Shown here piece by piece: positions 16,359 to 25,749 of a stretch of 64,000 bases of DNA; the first letter of the stretch is position 1, and every line of letters begins with the position of its first letter. Source of the DNA: JANRKH01 sp033761815 (lineage in GTDB: Bacteria; Pseudomonadota; Alphaproteobacteria; Rickettsiales; Rickettsiaceae); assembly GCA_033761815.1 (NCBI GenBank), contig JANRMF010000070.1, positions 5,008 through 69,007 on the forward strand, read 5' to 3'. Below the pieces are notes generated by a model. It saw only the letters and a program-made list of their open reading frames with translations. It was not told where the DNA came from and searched no databases. The position numbers and the translations under genes were made by a program.

Positions 16359-16892
16359 TTATTTGATTTCTCTTATTTTAAAAAAACTATAAGATAATGT
16401 TATAGTATTAACATCACTCATATCTGGGTCATTATCAAACTCTGCGTCAATAAAGAATGAAACAGGCATAAGAACAAGCTTTTGGGGCTCTAGTAACTGT
16501 TCTTGAAAGCAAAAACACTCTATTTTATTGAAGTATTTGCCCGCCTTTTGAGGTGTGACATTATAAACAGCAGTTCCGACTATCGGCACCTCATCCAAAT
16601 TGATCGCTTCGTAAAAAACTAGGTTATTTTCCCCGGTGATGATTCTAACTTCCTTTTGCTTTGGGTAAAAATTCCACCTTAAGCCAGGCTCGGTATTACC
16701 ATCGAATCTGACTACTAAAATTTTAGTACCTTTTTTGTTAGACCCCCTATCTGAGACTGAAACTGTACCACCTGTACCAGTTGTTTTACAAAAAACATTA
16801 TATATGGGGCTAGATGCAAAACTTAGAAAAATCATCCCTATAATCAAGAAAATGAGGGACTTAACAAGCCCCTGTACATCTTTACTTACCAC
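16359..16892 (-). CDS. ctaG: Cytochrome c oxidase assembly protein CtaG/Cox11
   Basis: The 177-residue protein has one N-terminal membrane anchor (LIFLIIGMIFLSFASSPIYNVFC) and a periplasmic immunoglobulin-like copper-delivery domain. FNKIECFCFQEQLLEPQ holds the CxC copper site, and PVSFFIDAEFDND is the family's conserved strand. It inserts CuB into subunit I. The start is GTG at 16892, overlapping by 11 bases the stop of a short membrane-protein gene. There is a 283-base gap before coxC in which I see no gene or hairpin of note. Confidence 0.95.
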   Translation of the reverse strand: MVSKDVQGLVKSLIFLIIGMIFLSFASSPIYNVFCKTTGTGGTVSVSDRGSNKKGTKILVVRFDGNTEPGLRWNFYPKQKEVRIITGENNLVFYEAINLDEVPIVGTAVYNVTPQKAGKYFNKIECFCFQEQLLEPQKLVLMPVSFFIDAEFDNDPDMSDVNTITLSYSFFKIREIK

Positions 16893-17001
16893 TAAGCTTG
16901 ACCAAAGTTGAAATAAAAAAGACGATCACTAAGGAGCTTAGGCACATTAGCACGAAATAGTTCTTCATTTTTTGCTTTTTATATAAAGGGTCTTTTGACA
17001 T
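16882..17001 (-). CDS. Short one-helix protein upstream of ctaG (CoxF-like)
   Basis: A 39-residue frame starts with ATG at 17001 (MSKDPLYKKQKMKNYF) followed by one hydrophobic helix (VLMCLSSLVIVFFISTLVKL) and a Ser-Gly-Lys tail. Alphaproteobacteria often have such a tiny protein just before ctaG in the cox operon, with a basic N-terminus, one membrane segment and a TIVKLxG-like ending, and this matches. The 11-base overlap with ctaG indicates translational coupling. It probably assists oxidase assembly or is a minor subunit. Confidence 0.72.
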   Translation of the reverse strand: MSKDPLYKKQKMKNYFVLMCLSSLVIVFFISTLVKLSGK

Positions 17002-17048
17002 ATAAATTTACTGTTTTAATCTAGCTATCTACCAGTTTCTTAAGACTA

Positions 17049-17852
17049 CTATTTATAGTGAAAATAAACAATATTTTTTCCAGGGGGTAAAATAGAGTTT
17101 ACCACAGGCTCAAGTTGTCTTGGGTTTTCTTGCTTTGCTACGGAAATAATTGTGCGGTGCATTAAGCATAAATTCGTCATCTCCTCTTTTAGATTGCGCT
17201 CTAGTTTTGAGGCGAGTGGCACAAGAACAAGATATGCAAGAATAGCTCCATATAAAGTTGTTAGAAGCGCAAGAGATAGCCCTTCCCCGATCAAATTTAT
17301 ATCTTGAATGGCAGAAAGCATTTGCACAAGCCCAACAATCGTTCCTATAAGTCCGTAAGCAGGGGCAAGTTCAGCTCCTCTTCTTATAAGCTGTATTACT
17401 GTTGTTTGTTCTTCATGGTGAGAGTAAATCTCTTGACTAATTAGCTTATCTATAAGCTCAATTTTTTCGTTATCAACTACATATTCAAGCCACTTGATAA
17501 AAGTTTTGTGATATAAAGGCATAGAGGTTAGTTTTTTGCCAATAGAGTTTATCCCGCTTTTATAGCATAGCTCGGCAGATTTTAAGCAAAGCCTTGCAAC
17601 TTCAGATGGGTTAGCAGGAGATTTGACAAGTAAGTCAGATATGGTCCGAAAGGCGTTTCCTACATCCCGAAAAGAAAAACAAGCGCAGGATATCGCAACT
17701 GTAGAGCCGAATACGATCAGCATTGATGGTGCATTTAAGTACAAGCTTATACTACTTGATGACATCATTATGCTTGATGCAAAAAAGCAAATAGCAAGCC
17801 CCATTCCCGATAAAGTCGAAAAATCGACTTTTTTCATTTCGTATTTTTTCAT
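17049..17852 (-). CDS. motA: Flagellar motor stator protein MotA
   Basis: The 267-residue protein has four membrane segments. The pair GLIGTIVGLVQMLSAI and GLSLALLTTLYGAILAYLVLVPLASKLE is typical of the MotA/PomA channel, and a cytoplasmic loop lies between helices 2 and 3. The conserved Pro before GLIGTI (ELAPAYGLIGTIVG) couples proton flow to FliG. The gene overlaps the fliN stop by ATGA, so it is the last gene of the flagellar operon here. motB is not in the window. Confidence 0.93.
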   Translation of the reverse strand: MKKYEMKKVDFSTLSGMGLAICFFASSIMMSSSSISLYLNAPSMLIVFGSTVAISCACFSFRDVGNAFRTISDLLVKSPANPSEVARLCLKSAELCYKSGINSIGKKLTSMPLYHKTFIKWLEYVVDNEKIELIDKLISQEIYSHHEEQTTVIQLIRRGAELAPAYGLIGTIVGLVQMLSAIQDINLIGEGLSLALLTTLYGAILAYLVLVPLASKLERNLKEEMTNLCLMHRTIISVAKQENPRQLEPVVNSILPPGKNIVYFHYK

Positions 17853-18118
17853 CTTGCTTCTTTTTCTATTGCAACTATTTCTGTCAAGGTGACGCCGATT
17901 TTGTTCTCAACTACAACAATCTCTCCCTTTGCAACAAGCTTGCTATTCACAAAAACATCTACCGGCTCACCAACATTTCTATCAAGCTCAATCACAGCGC
18001 CTCTTCCTAGCTTAAGTAAATTACTTAGCTGAATTGAGGTTTTGCCTAGTAATATTGAAACCTGAACAGGAACATCATATAAAGCTTCCAGAGTTAAATT
18101 TTGATCTTCTGTGGACAT
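17849..18118 (-). CDS. fliN: Flagellar motor switch protein FliN
   Basis: The 89-residue protein is a compact SpoA domain: LYDVPVQVSILLGKTSIQLSNLLKLGRGAVIELDRNVGEPVDVFVNSKLVAKGEIVVVENKIGVTL contains the family's GRGAVIELDR and VNxKLVAKGEIVVV elements. It forms the C-ring base and docks FliH. It sits 17 bases after fliH and overlaps motA. Confidence 0.96.
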   Translation of the reverse strand: MSTEDQNLTLEALYDVPVQVSILLGKTSIQLSNLLKLGRGAVIELDRNVGEPVDVFVNSKLVAKGEIVVVENKIGVTLTEIVAIEKEAR

Positions 18119-18135
18119 ATTTTTTACCTATTTAT

Positions 18136-18888
18136 TTAACTATCTTGTTTAAATTGTTTAATTATCTCGCTAACCTCATTTTGTATCATAGCAACATCAT
18201 ATACAAGCTTTGTATCTTGATATTCCAATATACAATCCTTTGGAGATATATTCAGATCTGGTATTACTTCAATATTAGCAATTTTCAAAGACAATTCATC
18301 ATTTTTGATAATTTTTTCTACTAGCTGCACGTTTTCTGGTCCCACTTTGAATATGACCTTGCCTTCTTTGTAACTAGAATCAATTATCGTTTTTAATTGC
18401 GTTTTTACAATAGAGTTAAAATCAGATGAAAAATTTGTCATTAATTTTGCGGATAATTCCTCCAAAAAAATGCCAATTAGATCAACATAATCGGAATCAA
18501 CACTTTTGACCGGAAGAATCTCGTTTATTTTTGTAATTAAAATTTGGATAAATTCATTTGCGGACTCATCCTTTTTTATATTCTCTTCTAGTATATTTTT
18601 TGCCTCAATTTGACCCTCGCTCCTCCCTTGGTTAAAAGATTCGGCTTTGATTTTATCAAGCTCTTCCTGCGTTAGAGTGATTGGTATAACGTCAGGCTCT
18701 TTTGGGGCTTCTGTTTGTTCCGTAGGAGTTTCTGTGTTTTCTTGTGGCTTATTATCTACCATGCTCGCAAAATGATCTATAACCATTTGATTCACAGAAT
18801 CAGATTCATTGCTATCCTTTCCAGAAGATGAGCTATTTATTACTAGAGAATCTGGTGTGAATTCCCTGAATTCGAATTTTTTTGCCAT
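18136..18888 (-). CDS. fliH: Flagellar export regulator FliH
   Basis: The 250-residue protein has a variable, Ser/Glu/Pro-rich N-terminal half (residues 18-80), a helical ELDKIKAESFNQGRSEGQIEAKNILEE segment typical of FliH, and a C-terminal domain (ILPVKSVDSDYVDLIGIFLEEL onward). FliH is the stator of the FliI export ATPase. It lies between fliG and fliN, the FliH/FlbE position in Caulobacter. Assignment relies on position plus the helical segment. Confidence 0.8.
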   Translation of the reverse strand: MAKKFEFREFTPDSLVINSSSSGKDSNESDSVNQMVIDHFASMVDNKPQENTETPTEQTEAPKEPDVIPITLTQEELDKIKAESFNQGRSEGQIEAKNILEENIKKDESANEFIQILITKINEILPVKSVDSDYVDLIGIFLEELSAKLMTNFSSDFNSIVKTQLKTIIDSSYKEGKVIFKVGPENVQLVEKIIKNDELSLKIANIEVIPDLNISPKDCILEYQDTKLVYDVAMIQNEVSEIIKQFKQDS

Positions 18889-18923
18889 TAGATTAATGTT
18901 TTAAATTTTTAAACTATTTTCTA

Positions 18924-19937
18924 TTAAATATACTCATCCCCTTCACCATCAGAAATTGAGATTTCGCCTTTATTTAATAATTCCTTGGTTGTTGATATAA
19001 TCTCCGCCTGGGCATCATCAACATCTCGCACCCTTATAGGCCCAAGCGAATCTAGCTCCTCTTGAACTATACGTGCAGCTCTTTGGGACATATTTGAAAG
19101 AAATAGCTCCTTGAGCTTATCTGAGCTACCTTTGAGGGCAATTGTAAGCTTAGATTTATCAATAGTGCGAAGCAATAGCTGAACTCCTGCAGGTTCAAGT
19201 TTAATGAGATCTTCGAATGTGAACATGAGATTTTTGATTTTTTCTGCATCTTCAGGTGCTTTAGACTCAAGTAAACTCATAAACTTACCTTCGCTATTTC
19301 TATCTAAATTATTGAATATGTCAGCCATGAGCTCGAAACTATCTCTCTTATGAGTCTTGGAAATGGTGCTGATGAATTCTGCTCTTAATATTTTCTCAAC
19401 CCTGTCTAATACATCTTTTTTAACAGAGCCCATGCTTAGCATTCTGACTATAACCTCAAATGCAAATTGTTCGGGTAAATTACTAAGAACTTTAGATGAA
19501 TGTTCCGGAGACATTTTTGAAAGCACGAGAGCTGCTGTTTGTGGATGCTCGTTTCTAAGGTAAGTAGCAAGCATCTCCTCGTTCACATTCCCTAGTTTTT
19601 CCCAGGTATTTTTTCCTTGCGGACCTTGGATCTCCTCCATCAACGCATCAACCCTGTGTTTATCCAAAACTCTTTCTAGGAGTTTTTGTGTGGTTTCTAA
19701 GCTTCCGAAATAGTTATTATCCCCAGAGAAAAATGTAAGAAATTGCTGCAAAATCTTTTCTACAACCTCAGGACTCACGGCTCCAAGATGAGACATTGAG
19801 TGGGAAATTTCCCGAATTTCCTCCTCGGACATCATAGAGAGGATTTTTGTAGCATTTTGCTCAGACATAGATAGAAGAACTATCGCTGCTTTTTGAACGC
19901 CTTTTAATTTTGCTATATCTTTGGTATCTACGGCCAT
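18924..19937 (-). CDS. fliG: Flagellar motor switch protein FliG
   Basis: The 337-residue protein has the N-terminal domain (GVQKAAIVLLSMSEQNATKILSMMSEEEIREIS), the middle EHPQ motif (LRNEHPQTAALVLSKMSPEHSSKVL) and the C-terminal torque domain with charged residues around KLKELFLSNMSQRAARIVQEELDSLGPIRVRDVDDAQ. It transmits MotA-generated torque to the MS ring. It lies one base after fliF. Confidence 0.98.
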   Translation of the reverse strand: MAVDTKDIAKLKGVQKAAIVLLSMSEQNATKILSMMSEEEIREISHSMSHLGAVSPEVVEKILQQFLTFFSGDNNYFGSLETTQKLLERVLDKHRVDALMEEIQGPQGKNTWEKLGNVNEEMLATYLRNEHPQTAALVLSKMSPEHSSKVLSNLPEQFAFEVIVRMLSMGSVKKDVLDRVEKILRAEFISTISKTHKRDSFELMADIFNNLDRNSEGKFMSLLESKAPEDAEKIKNLMFTFEDLIKLEPAGVQLLLRTIDKSKLTIALKGSSDKLKELFLSNMSQRAARIVQEELDSLGPIRVRDVDDAQAEIISTTKELLNKGEISISDGEGDEYI

Positions 19938-19938
19938 A

Positions 19939-21552
19939 TTAACCCTCCTCGCTTAACCAGCGTTTTAGAACTCCCACTGTCTCTTGAGAGCTTTGTTCTG
20001 CTATGTCATTTATTCTAACAATTGTAGAATTAGATGACATATTATTTTTAGATATTTGGAGTATAACATCTTCAGTAGCGCTCCCAGGCTCAACTGCATT
20101 TACATCACCAGAAATATTTACTCCAATATCCGTCGCAAGTTGAGTATCTGCCTTTTTAATATCAAACGCTTTGAGGGCTATTGGCCTTACAACCGTTATG
20201 AAAATACCCATAATCACTACTGATACTACTATAGTTTGTATCATTGACGGAAGTTGCTCTTTTAGCCAGTTTTTAATGTTTTCGTCTTCAAGTTCAGTAT
20301 CTTCCCTTGCAAACTGCATATTAATTACCTGGACCTGATCCTTCCTTGTTTCATTATAACCTACAGCTACCTTGACAATATTCTCAATTTTATCAAGCTC
20401 ATCTTTCGTGCGCGGTACATAAATATCTTTTTCACCTTTAGGGTCAGGAACGTATGTACCATCTACCATAACGGCTACATGTAATTTTTGAATTGCACCT
20501 GAGTCTCTGATTTGGCTTGTTATGGTTTTAGAAATCTCATAGTTTTTGGTGTCATCTATCTTGCTCATAGTTGCAAAATTCCCGCCTTCGGAGCTTCCTT
20601 GTGCGCCTCCTGGAATGTTATTTGCAACAGAAACATCACTAGAATCTTCCCCGCCTGTTGGAGTTTTCTCTTTTTCCTCAGAAGTTTGCTGAGACCTAAG
20701 AACCGCTCCCTCTGGGTCATATACTTCACTATTAGAAACAATGCGGTCAAAATTCATTTCAAGATTAACCTGGGCTTTTACCTTTCCTGATCCCAGGGTT
20801 CTTTCTAGTAATTCTTCAATTGTTCTTTTGAACTTGGTTTCAAGAAGCGCTCTTCTTTCGTCATTTTGACTACCATTATACGAGCCATTATTTTCATCTT
20901 TATTTCCGAGTTTGAGGGATTTTCCCTTAGAGTCAATTATTGTTATATTATCCACTTCAAGCTCAGGCACAGATGATGCAACTAAATGGCTAATAGAGTC
21001 AATCTCTGGTTTTGACATAACTTTACCACCTTTGAGCCTTAAGACAACAGATGCCCTCGGCTCTTGCCTTTCTTTGGAGAATATCTCTTTCCTTGGTATT
21101 ACAAGATGAACTCTTGCTTTTTCAACTTGATCTAAACTTTCAATCGTTCTTGTGAGCTCTCCTTCTAGCGCTCTTAGCATTTTTACATTCTGTAGAAAAC
21201 TTGTGCTACCCAGACTTTCTTCTTTGTCAAAAATTTCATAGCCTATTATGGAACCTTTTCCTGGGATTCCCTCCTGAGCCATCGCAATTCTGAGTCTTAA
21301 CACCTCACTTTTTGGAGCCTTAATTGTAGTCCCCCCAGCAACAATTTCATAAGCGATGCCCTTAGACTCCAGCTCTTGTACAATCTTATTGCTATCTTGT
21401 AATTCTAGGTCCGAAAATAACACCACCATTTCACTTGATGAAACGCGGTAGAGAAAAAACCCAAACAATATAAGAAATAACAAAGAACCAAATCCCGCTA
21501 TTGCTAGCTTTACAGGGCCCAGTTCCTTTAAAAATTGCAAAATAACTGACAT
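19939..21552 (-). CDS. fliF: Flagellar MS-ring protein FliF
   Basis: The 537-residue protein has two membrane segments, near residues 13-33 and about 425-447 (SMIQTIVVSVVIMGIFITVVRPIAL). Between them are the ring-building motifs LFSDLELQDSNKIVQELESKGIAYEI, LRIAMAQEGIPGKGSIIGYEIFD and ALEGELTRTIESLDQVEKARVHLVIP. The C-terminal cytoplasmic tail binds FliG. It is the first gene of the five-gene flagellar operon, with acnA 49 bases upstream on the same strand. Confidence 0.97.
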   Translation of the reverse strand: MSVILQFLKELGPVKLAIAGFGSLLFLILFGFFLYRVSSSEMVVLFSDLELQDSNKIVQELESKGIAYEIVAGGTTIKAPKSEVLRLRIAMAQEGIPGKGSIIGYEIFDKEESLGSTSFLQNVKMLRALEGELTRTIESLDQVEKARVHLVIPRKEIFSKERQEPRASVVLRLKGGKVMSKPEIDSISHLVASSVPELEVDNITIIDSKGKSLKLGNKDENNGSYNGSQNDERRALLETKFKRTIEELLERTLGSGKVKAQVNLEMNFDRIVSNSEVYDPEGAVLRSQQTSEEKEKTPTGGEDSSDVSVANNIPGGAQGSSEGGNFATMSKIDDTKNYEISKTITSQIRDSGAIQKLHVAVMVDGTYVPDPKGEKDIYVPRTKDELDKIENIVKVAVGYNETRKDQVQVINMQFAREDTELEDENIKNWLKEQLPSMIQTIVVSVVIMGIFITVVRPIALKAFDIKKADTQLATDIGVNISGDVNAVEPGSATEDVILQISKNNMSSNSTIVRINDIAEQSSQETVGVLKRWLSEEG

Positions 21553-21601
21553 TTACTCATCCATTAAATTAAAAAATATACAAAGCTTTCAAACACAGAA
21601 T

Positions 21602-24274
21602 CTATTTGGCAGAATAGAGATTTTTCACCACCCTTCTAAGGATGTTTCCGTGCTTTAAATATTCAATTTCATTCTCGGTTTGAATCATAGCTGTTACATC
21701 AAGCGATACCTCAGATCCGTTAGATTTTTTGATAACACATTTGAGTTTGGGCATAATTTTCATATCATCGTTAACCCCGAGAATATCAACTATTTCAGTA
21801 CCATCTAGAGCCTCAATTGTAGCCCTATTTTCAGGGGAGATAATAAGAGGGAGAACGCCCATTCCGACTAAGTTTGACCTATGAATTCTCTCAAAACTCT
21901 CTGCGATTACAGCTTTCACCCCCAGTAAGAAGGTGCCTTTCGCTGCCCAGTCTCTGGAAGATCCAGTCCCATATTCCTTACCCGCAAAAATCACAAGAGG
22001 AGTATTTTGCGAAATATATTTCATAGAAGCGTCAAAAATGGTCATTTGCTCACCTGATGGGAAAAATTTAGTCAAACCACCTTCGACTCCGCCAAGCATT
22101 TTGTTTTTTATGCGAATATTTGCAAAAGTACCACGCATCATAACTTCATGGTTTCCTCTCCGGGAGCCATATGAGTTGAAATCTTTATTTTCAACGCCTC
22201 TCTCATTTAAGTATTTTGCAGCGGGGCTTGTTTTTGAAATGCTAGATGCAGGAGAGATATGATCGGTTGTTATTGAATCTCCGAATAAAGCTAGAATCCT
22301 TGCATTATTGATGTTAACAAGCGGCTTATTTTCAATTGTGAAATTCTCAAAATATGGAGGGTTTTTGATGAAGGTGCTTTTTTCATCCCAGTTATATATC
22401 TGACCTGTTTCCACTTTAATATCCTTCCAATAAGAGTTACCAGAATAAACATTATCATATACAGATTTGTACATCTCTTTGCTTACGTTAGATTTCACTA
22501 TTGCATCAATTTCTTCATCCTGAGGCCATATATCTTTTAAATATACATTATTGCCATTTTTATCCTTTCCTATCGGGTCTTTTGTTAAATCTAGCTTGGT
22601 TGTTCCGGCAATAGCATAAGCAACAACAAGAGGGGGTGAGGCGAGATAGTTCGCCCTAACTAGCGGGTGAATCCTACCCTCAAAATTTCTATTCCCAGAT
22701 AAAACAGATGCAACAAGGAGTTTATTATCATTAATTAAACCCTCAATTTCTGGGTGAAGTGGGCCGGAATTTCCAATACATGTTGTGCATCCATATCCAA
22801 CTAAGTTAAATTTGAGTTTATCAAGATATTCAGATAGACCAGACTTCTTTAGATAATCAGTTACAACAAGAGATCCCGGTGCAAGTGAAGCTTTCACCCA
22901 TTTTTTTGTCTCAAGCCCGAGCTCTACCGCTTTTTTCGCAAGTAAACCAGCTGCAACTAATACATAAGGGTTCGAAGTGTTGGTACAACTTGTTATAGCG
23001 GCTATGACAACATCTCCATGAGCAAGATCAAAACCACCACTTGAGCTGAATCTTTTTGTTTTATTCTCAGCGTTTGATTCATATGCATCAATTTCAGCAA
23101 GAATGCTAGATTGCACATTTGGAAGAACAACCCTATCTTGCGGTCTTTTTGGCCCGGCTAGAGATGGCTGAATGGTCGATAAATCAACTTCAATTTTATC
23201 AGAATATACTATCTTATCATTCACGTTAAACCAAAGCTTTTGGTGCTTGCAATAATCTTCAGTCAGGGAGATAACATCATCACTTCTTGATGTTAGCTTT
23301 AAATAATCAACGGTTTTTTCGTCTACCGGGAAGAATCCACATGTAGAGCCATATTCAGGGGACATATTCCCAATTGTCGCTCTGTGAGCTAGTGGAAGAG
23401 AGCTAAGACCGCTTCCGAAATATTCAACAAACTTCCCAACAACACCTTTTTTCCTTAGAGCCTCTGTTATAGTTAGAACTAAGTCAGTTGCAGTAACTCC
23501 TTTTTGCAATGCGCCCTTAAGCTCAACCCCAATAACTTCAGGAATTTGCATTGGTAGGGGCTGGCCAAGCATAGCCGCCTCAGCTTCGATTCCTCCTACT
23601 CCCCATCCAAGAACGCCAAGCCCATTTACCATGGTTGTGTGACTATCTGTTCCGACTAAGGTATCAGGATATGCATATACTTCTCCCTCTTTTTCAGAGC
23701 TCCATACAACACGAGCTATATACTCTAAATTGACCTGGTGGCAAATTCCAGTTCCAGGAGGAACTACTTTAAAGTTTTTAAAAGCATTTTGTGCCCATTT
23801 GAAGAACTTATAGCGCTCAATATTTTGGTCAAATTCTTCCTTTGCGTTTTTATCGTGAGCATCAGCTGTTCCCGAATATACAACGTTTACGGAATGGTCT
23901 ACTACAACATCAACAGGAATTAGCGGGTTAATTTTCTCAGGATTTCCCCCAAGCTTATGCATCGCATCTCTCATTGCAGCAAGGTCAACCACAGCAGGAA
24001 CGCCAGTGAAATCTTGCATCAAAACCCTTGCTGGCCAAAAATCTATCTCTCTACTCTCATCACTTTGTTTGCCCAAATGGCTAAACACTTTTAAATCCTC
24101 TTTGGTTGCACCGCCTCTTACGGCATTTTCTAGCAATACTCTAAGAGAGTAGGGGATGGTGGTTAAGTCGAGCCCTAAAGATTGTGCTACCAAATTTAAA
24201 TCATAGATCGCAAAACTTTTGCCACCGCTTGTGATTTTTACCTTAAATTCTGAATTATTATTTTGTTGTGCCAT
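21602..24274 (-). CDS. acnA: Aconitate hydratase A
   Basis: The 890-residue TCA-cycle enzyme interconverts citrate and isocitrate. Cluster-ligand motifs are TSCTNTSNPYVLVAAG and GYGCTTCIGNSGPL. Early motifs include DFTGVPAVVDLAAMRDAMHKLGG and HQVNLEYIARVVW; the swivelling C-terminal domain carries LFGDSITTDHISPA and YGTGSSRDWAAKG. Length is normal for AcnA. Rickettsiales keep the TCA cycle as a core pathway. The gene is divergent from ccmA. Confidence 0.98.
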   Translation of the reverse strand: MAQQNNNSEFKVKITSGGKSFAIYDLNLVAQSLGLDLTTIPYSLRVLLENAVRGGATKEDLKVFSHLGKQSDESREIDFWPARVLMQDFTGVPAVVDLAAMRDAMHKLGGNPEKINPLIPVDVVVDHSVNVVYSGTADAHDKNAKEEFDQNIERYKFFKWAQNAFKNFKVVPPGTGICHQVNLEYIARVVWSSEKEGEVYAYPDTLVGTDSHTTMVNGLGVLGWGVGGIEAEAAMLGQPLPMQIPEVIGVELKGALQKGVTATDLVLTITEALRKKGVVGKFVEYFGSGLSSLPLAHRATIGNMSPEYGSTCGFFPVDEKTVDYLKLTSRSDDVISLTEDYCKHQKLWFNVNDKIVYSDKIEVDLSTIQPSLAGPKRPQDRVVLPNVQSSILAEIDAYESNAENKTKRFSSSGGFDLAHGDVVIAAITSCTNTSNPYVLVAAGLLAKKAVELGLETKKWVKASLAPGSLVVTDYLKKSGLSEYLDKLKFNLVGYGCTTCIGNSGPLHPEIEGLINDNKLLVASVLSGNRNFEGRIHPLVRANYLASPPLVVAYAIAGTTKLDLTKDPIGKDKNGNNVYLKDIWPQDEEIDAIVKSNVSKEMYKSVYDNVYSGNSYWKDIKVETGQIYNWDEKSTFIKNPPYFENFTIENKPLVNINNARILALFGDSITTDHISPASSISKTSPAAKYLNERGVENKDFNSYGSRRGNHEVMMRGTFANIRIKNKMLGGVEGGLTKFFPSGEQMTIFDASMKYISQNTPLVIFAGKEYGTGSSRDWAAKGTFLLGVKAVIAESFERIHRSNLVGMGVLPLIISPENRATIEALDGTEIVDILGVNDDMKIMPKLKCVIKKSNGSEVSLDVTAMIQTENEIEYLKHGNILRRVVKNLYSAK

Positions 24275-24384
24275 AGTATATCCGTTATATAATATTTTTA
24301 TTACCAGCTAGAAGATATGAAAAATTTTACTAAGTAAAGAATTTTATCTCCTATGATGAAGAAATTATCGAATTATAATCCAAT

Positions 24385-24987
24385 ATGTTGTCTTTAAATA
24401 ATATCACCATAGAAACCTGGAATAAAAAACTCATTTCTGATTTAAGCTTTAATATGGCGCCAGGTAGTATCACTTATGTTACAGGTCCTAATGGATCGGG
24501 AAAAACCAGCCTTCTAAAAATCATAGCAAATTTAAAAAAACCAGCATCTGGGTATGTATCTATTTATGATCACAAGCTAGAGGAGCTTGAAAAACCATAT
24601 TGTCTCTTAATAGGCCATGAGTTTGGTATTGACCCTGATATGAAAATCAGAGACCAAATCCGCTTTTGGGCTTCTAGTTATAATTCAGAAGCTATGATTC
24701 CACCTGCGATTGAATATTGGGGTATTGCAAACTTGCTTGACCATGATATTTCAGCTTTATCAAAAGGCATGGCAAAAAAAATAGCTCTCAGCAAACTCAC
24801 TCTTTGTCACTCAGAAATATGGCTCCTTGATGAGGCAGAGACAAATCTTGATGAGCAGAACTTAAGACTTCTCCACAACCTTATAAAAACAAAAGCAAAT
24901 GCAGGTGGTATTATTGTTATGACCACACACCTTGAGAGAAAAATTGACTCATCTCAGACTTTGGATCTTAAATTATTCACTCCATAA
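24385..24987 (+). CDS. ccmA: Heme exporter ATP-binding protein CcmA
   Basis: The 200-residue ABC ATPase has Walker A GPNGSGKTSLL near residue 34, signature LSKGMAKKIAL and Walker B WLLDEAETNLD. With CcmB it forms the ATPase of the system I cytochrome c maturation machinery, releasing heme-loaded CcmE. ccmB follows 11 bases downstream; the remaining ccm genes are not adjacent, as usual in Rickettsiales. Confidence 0.93.
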   Translation: MLSLNNITIETWNKKLISDLSFNMAPGSITYVTGPNGSGKTSLLKIIANLKKPASGYVSIYDHKLEELEKPYCLLIGHEFGIDPDMKIRDQIRFWASSYNSEAMIPPAIEYWGIANLLDHDISALSKGMAKKIALSKLTLCHSEIWLLDEAETNLDEQNLRLLHNLIKTKANAGGIIVMTTHLERKIDSSQTLDLKLFTP

Positions 24988-24998
24988 CGAATATAAAT

Positions 24999-25625
24999 AT
25001 GAAAAACCTCACCATCTATAATATCAGACAAATTTTTTTCGCAAAAAATTCGCTAACTCTTATTTTGCTATCTTCTCTTATTGCTCTTATTTCACTCTAT
25101 ATAATGAATGATGCGGAGAAGCTAGGCGCATTAATCCCTTCTTTGGTGGTCATTTTTCCAATTACTTATGTTAATTGCCTTATTGATAATATTTTTAAGC
25201 ATGACAAAGAAAGAGGTATTTTAGATTTCCATCTAATTTCCCATGAAAAAACACAAGTAATTTTGGCAAAATTCCTCTGTATTTTGGCATTAACCTTCTC
25301 TTGCTCTTTGTGCATTATTATAATTTCATACTTTATCTCCTCCTTAAATTTATCTTTTGTTCAAAATATTACCTTGGCATTTATACCACTTTTTATTTGC
25401 TCAAGCGCAGTTCTGACCACGCTCGGGGCGATTAATTTATATTTTGATAATAGATCAAACCTAATATCAGCACTAATTATACCATTTATTTTCCCATCAC
25501 TAATACTTTACGGAATATTTATTGAAAATAATAACCCAAAATATTTTTTTATTTCCTGCGGCGTAGCTTTTATTCTTGTTCCAATATCTATTTACTTAAC
25601 AAATATACTTATGACTGAGGAATGA
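24999..25625 (+). CDS. ccmB: Heme exporter permease CcmB
   Basis: The 208-residue protein has six hydrophobic segments and early FFAKNSLTLILLSSLIALISLYI, then ERGILDFHLISHEKTQVILAKFLCIL in the CcmB cytoplasmic-loop position. It is the membrane partner of CcmA. It lies directly downstream of ccmA in a two-gene unit. Confidence 0.9.
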   Translation: MKNLTIYNIRQIFFAKNSLTLILLSSLIALISLYIMNDAEKLGALIPSLVVIFPITYVNCLIDNIFKHDKERGILDFHLISHEKTQVILAKFLCILALTFSCSLCIIIISYFISSLNLSFVQNITLAFIPLFICSSAVLTTLGAINLYFDNRSNLISALIIPFIFPSLILYGIFIENNNPKYFFISCGVAFILVPISIYLTNILMTEE

Positions 25626-25749
25626 TGACTCTCTTTATGCGTCAGCAAAACAACAATGCTAATATATCTTATATATTCTCTGCATAAAAGGATATACAAT
25701 CAGTGAAAATTAGTGCAATCTTGTAAAGTAGAATAAAAAGAATTTGTTT

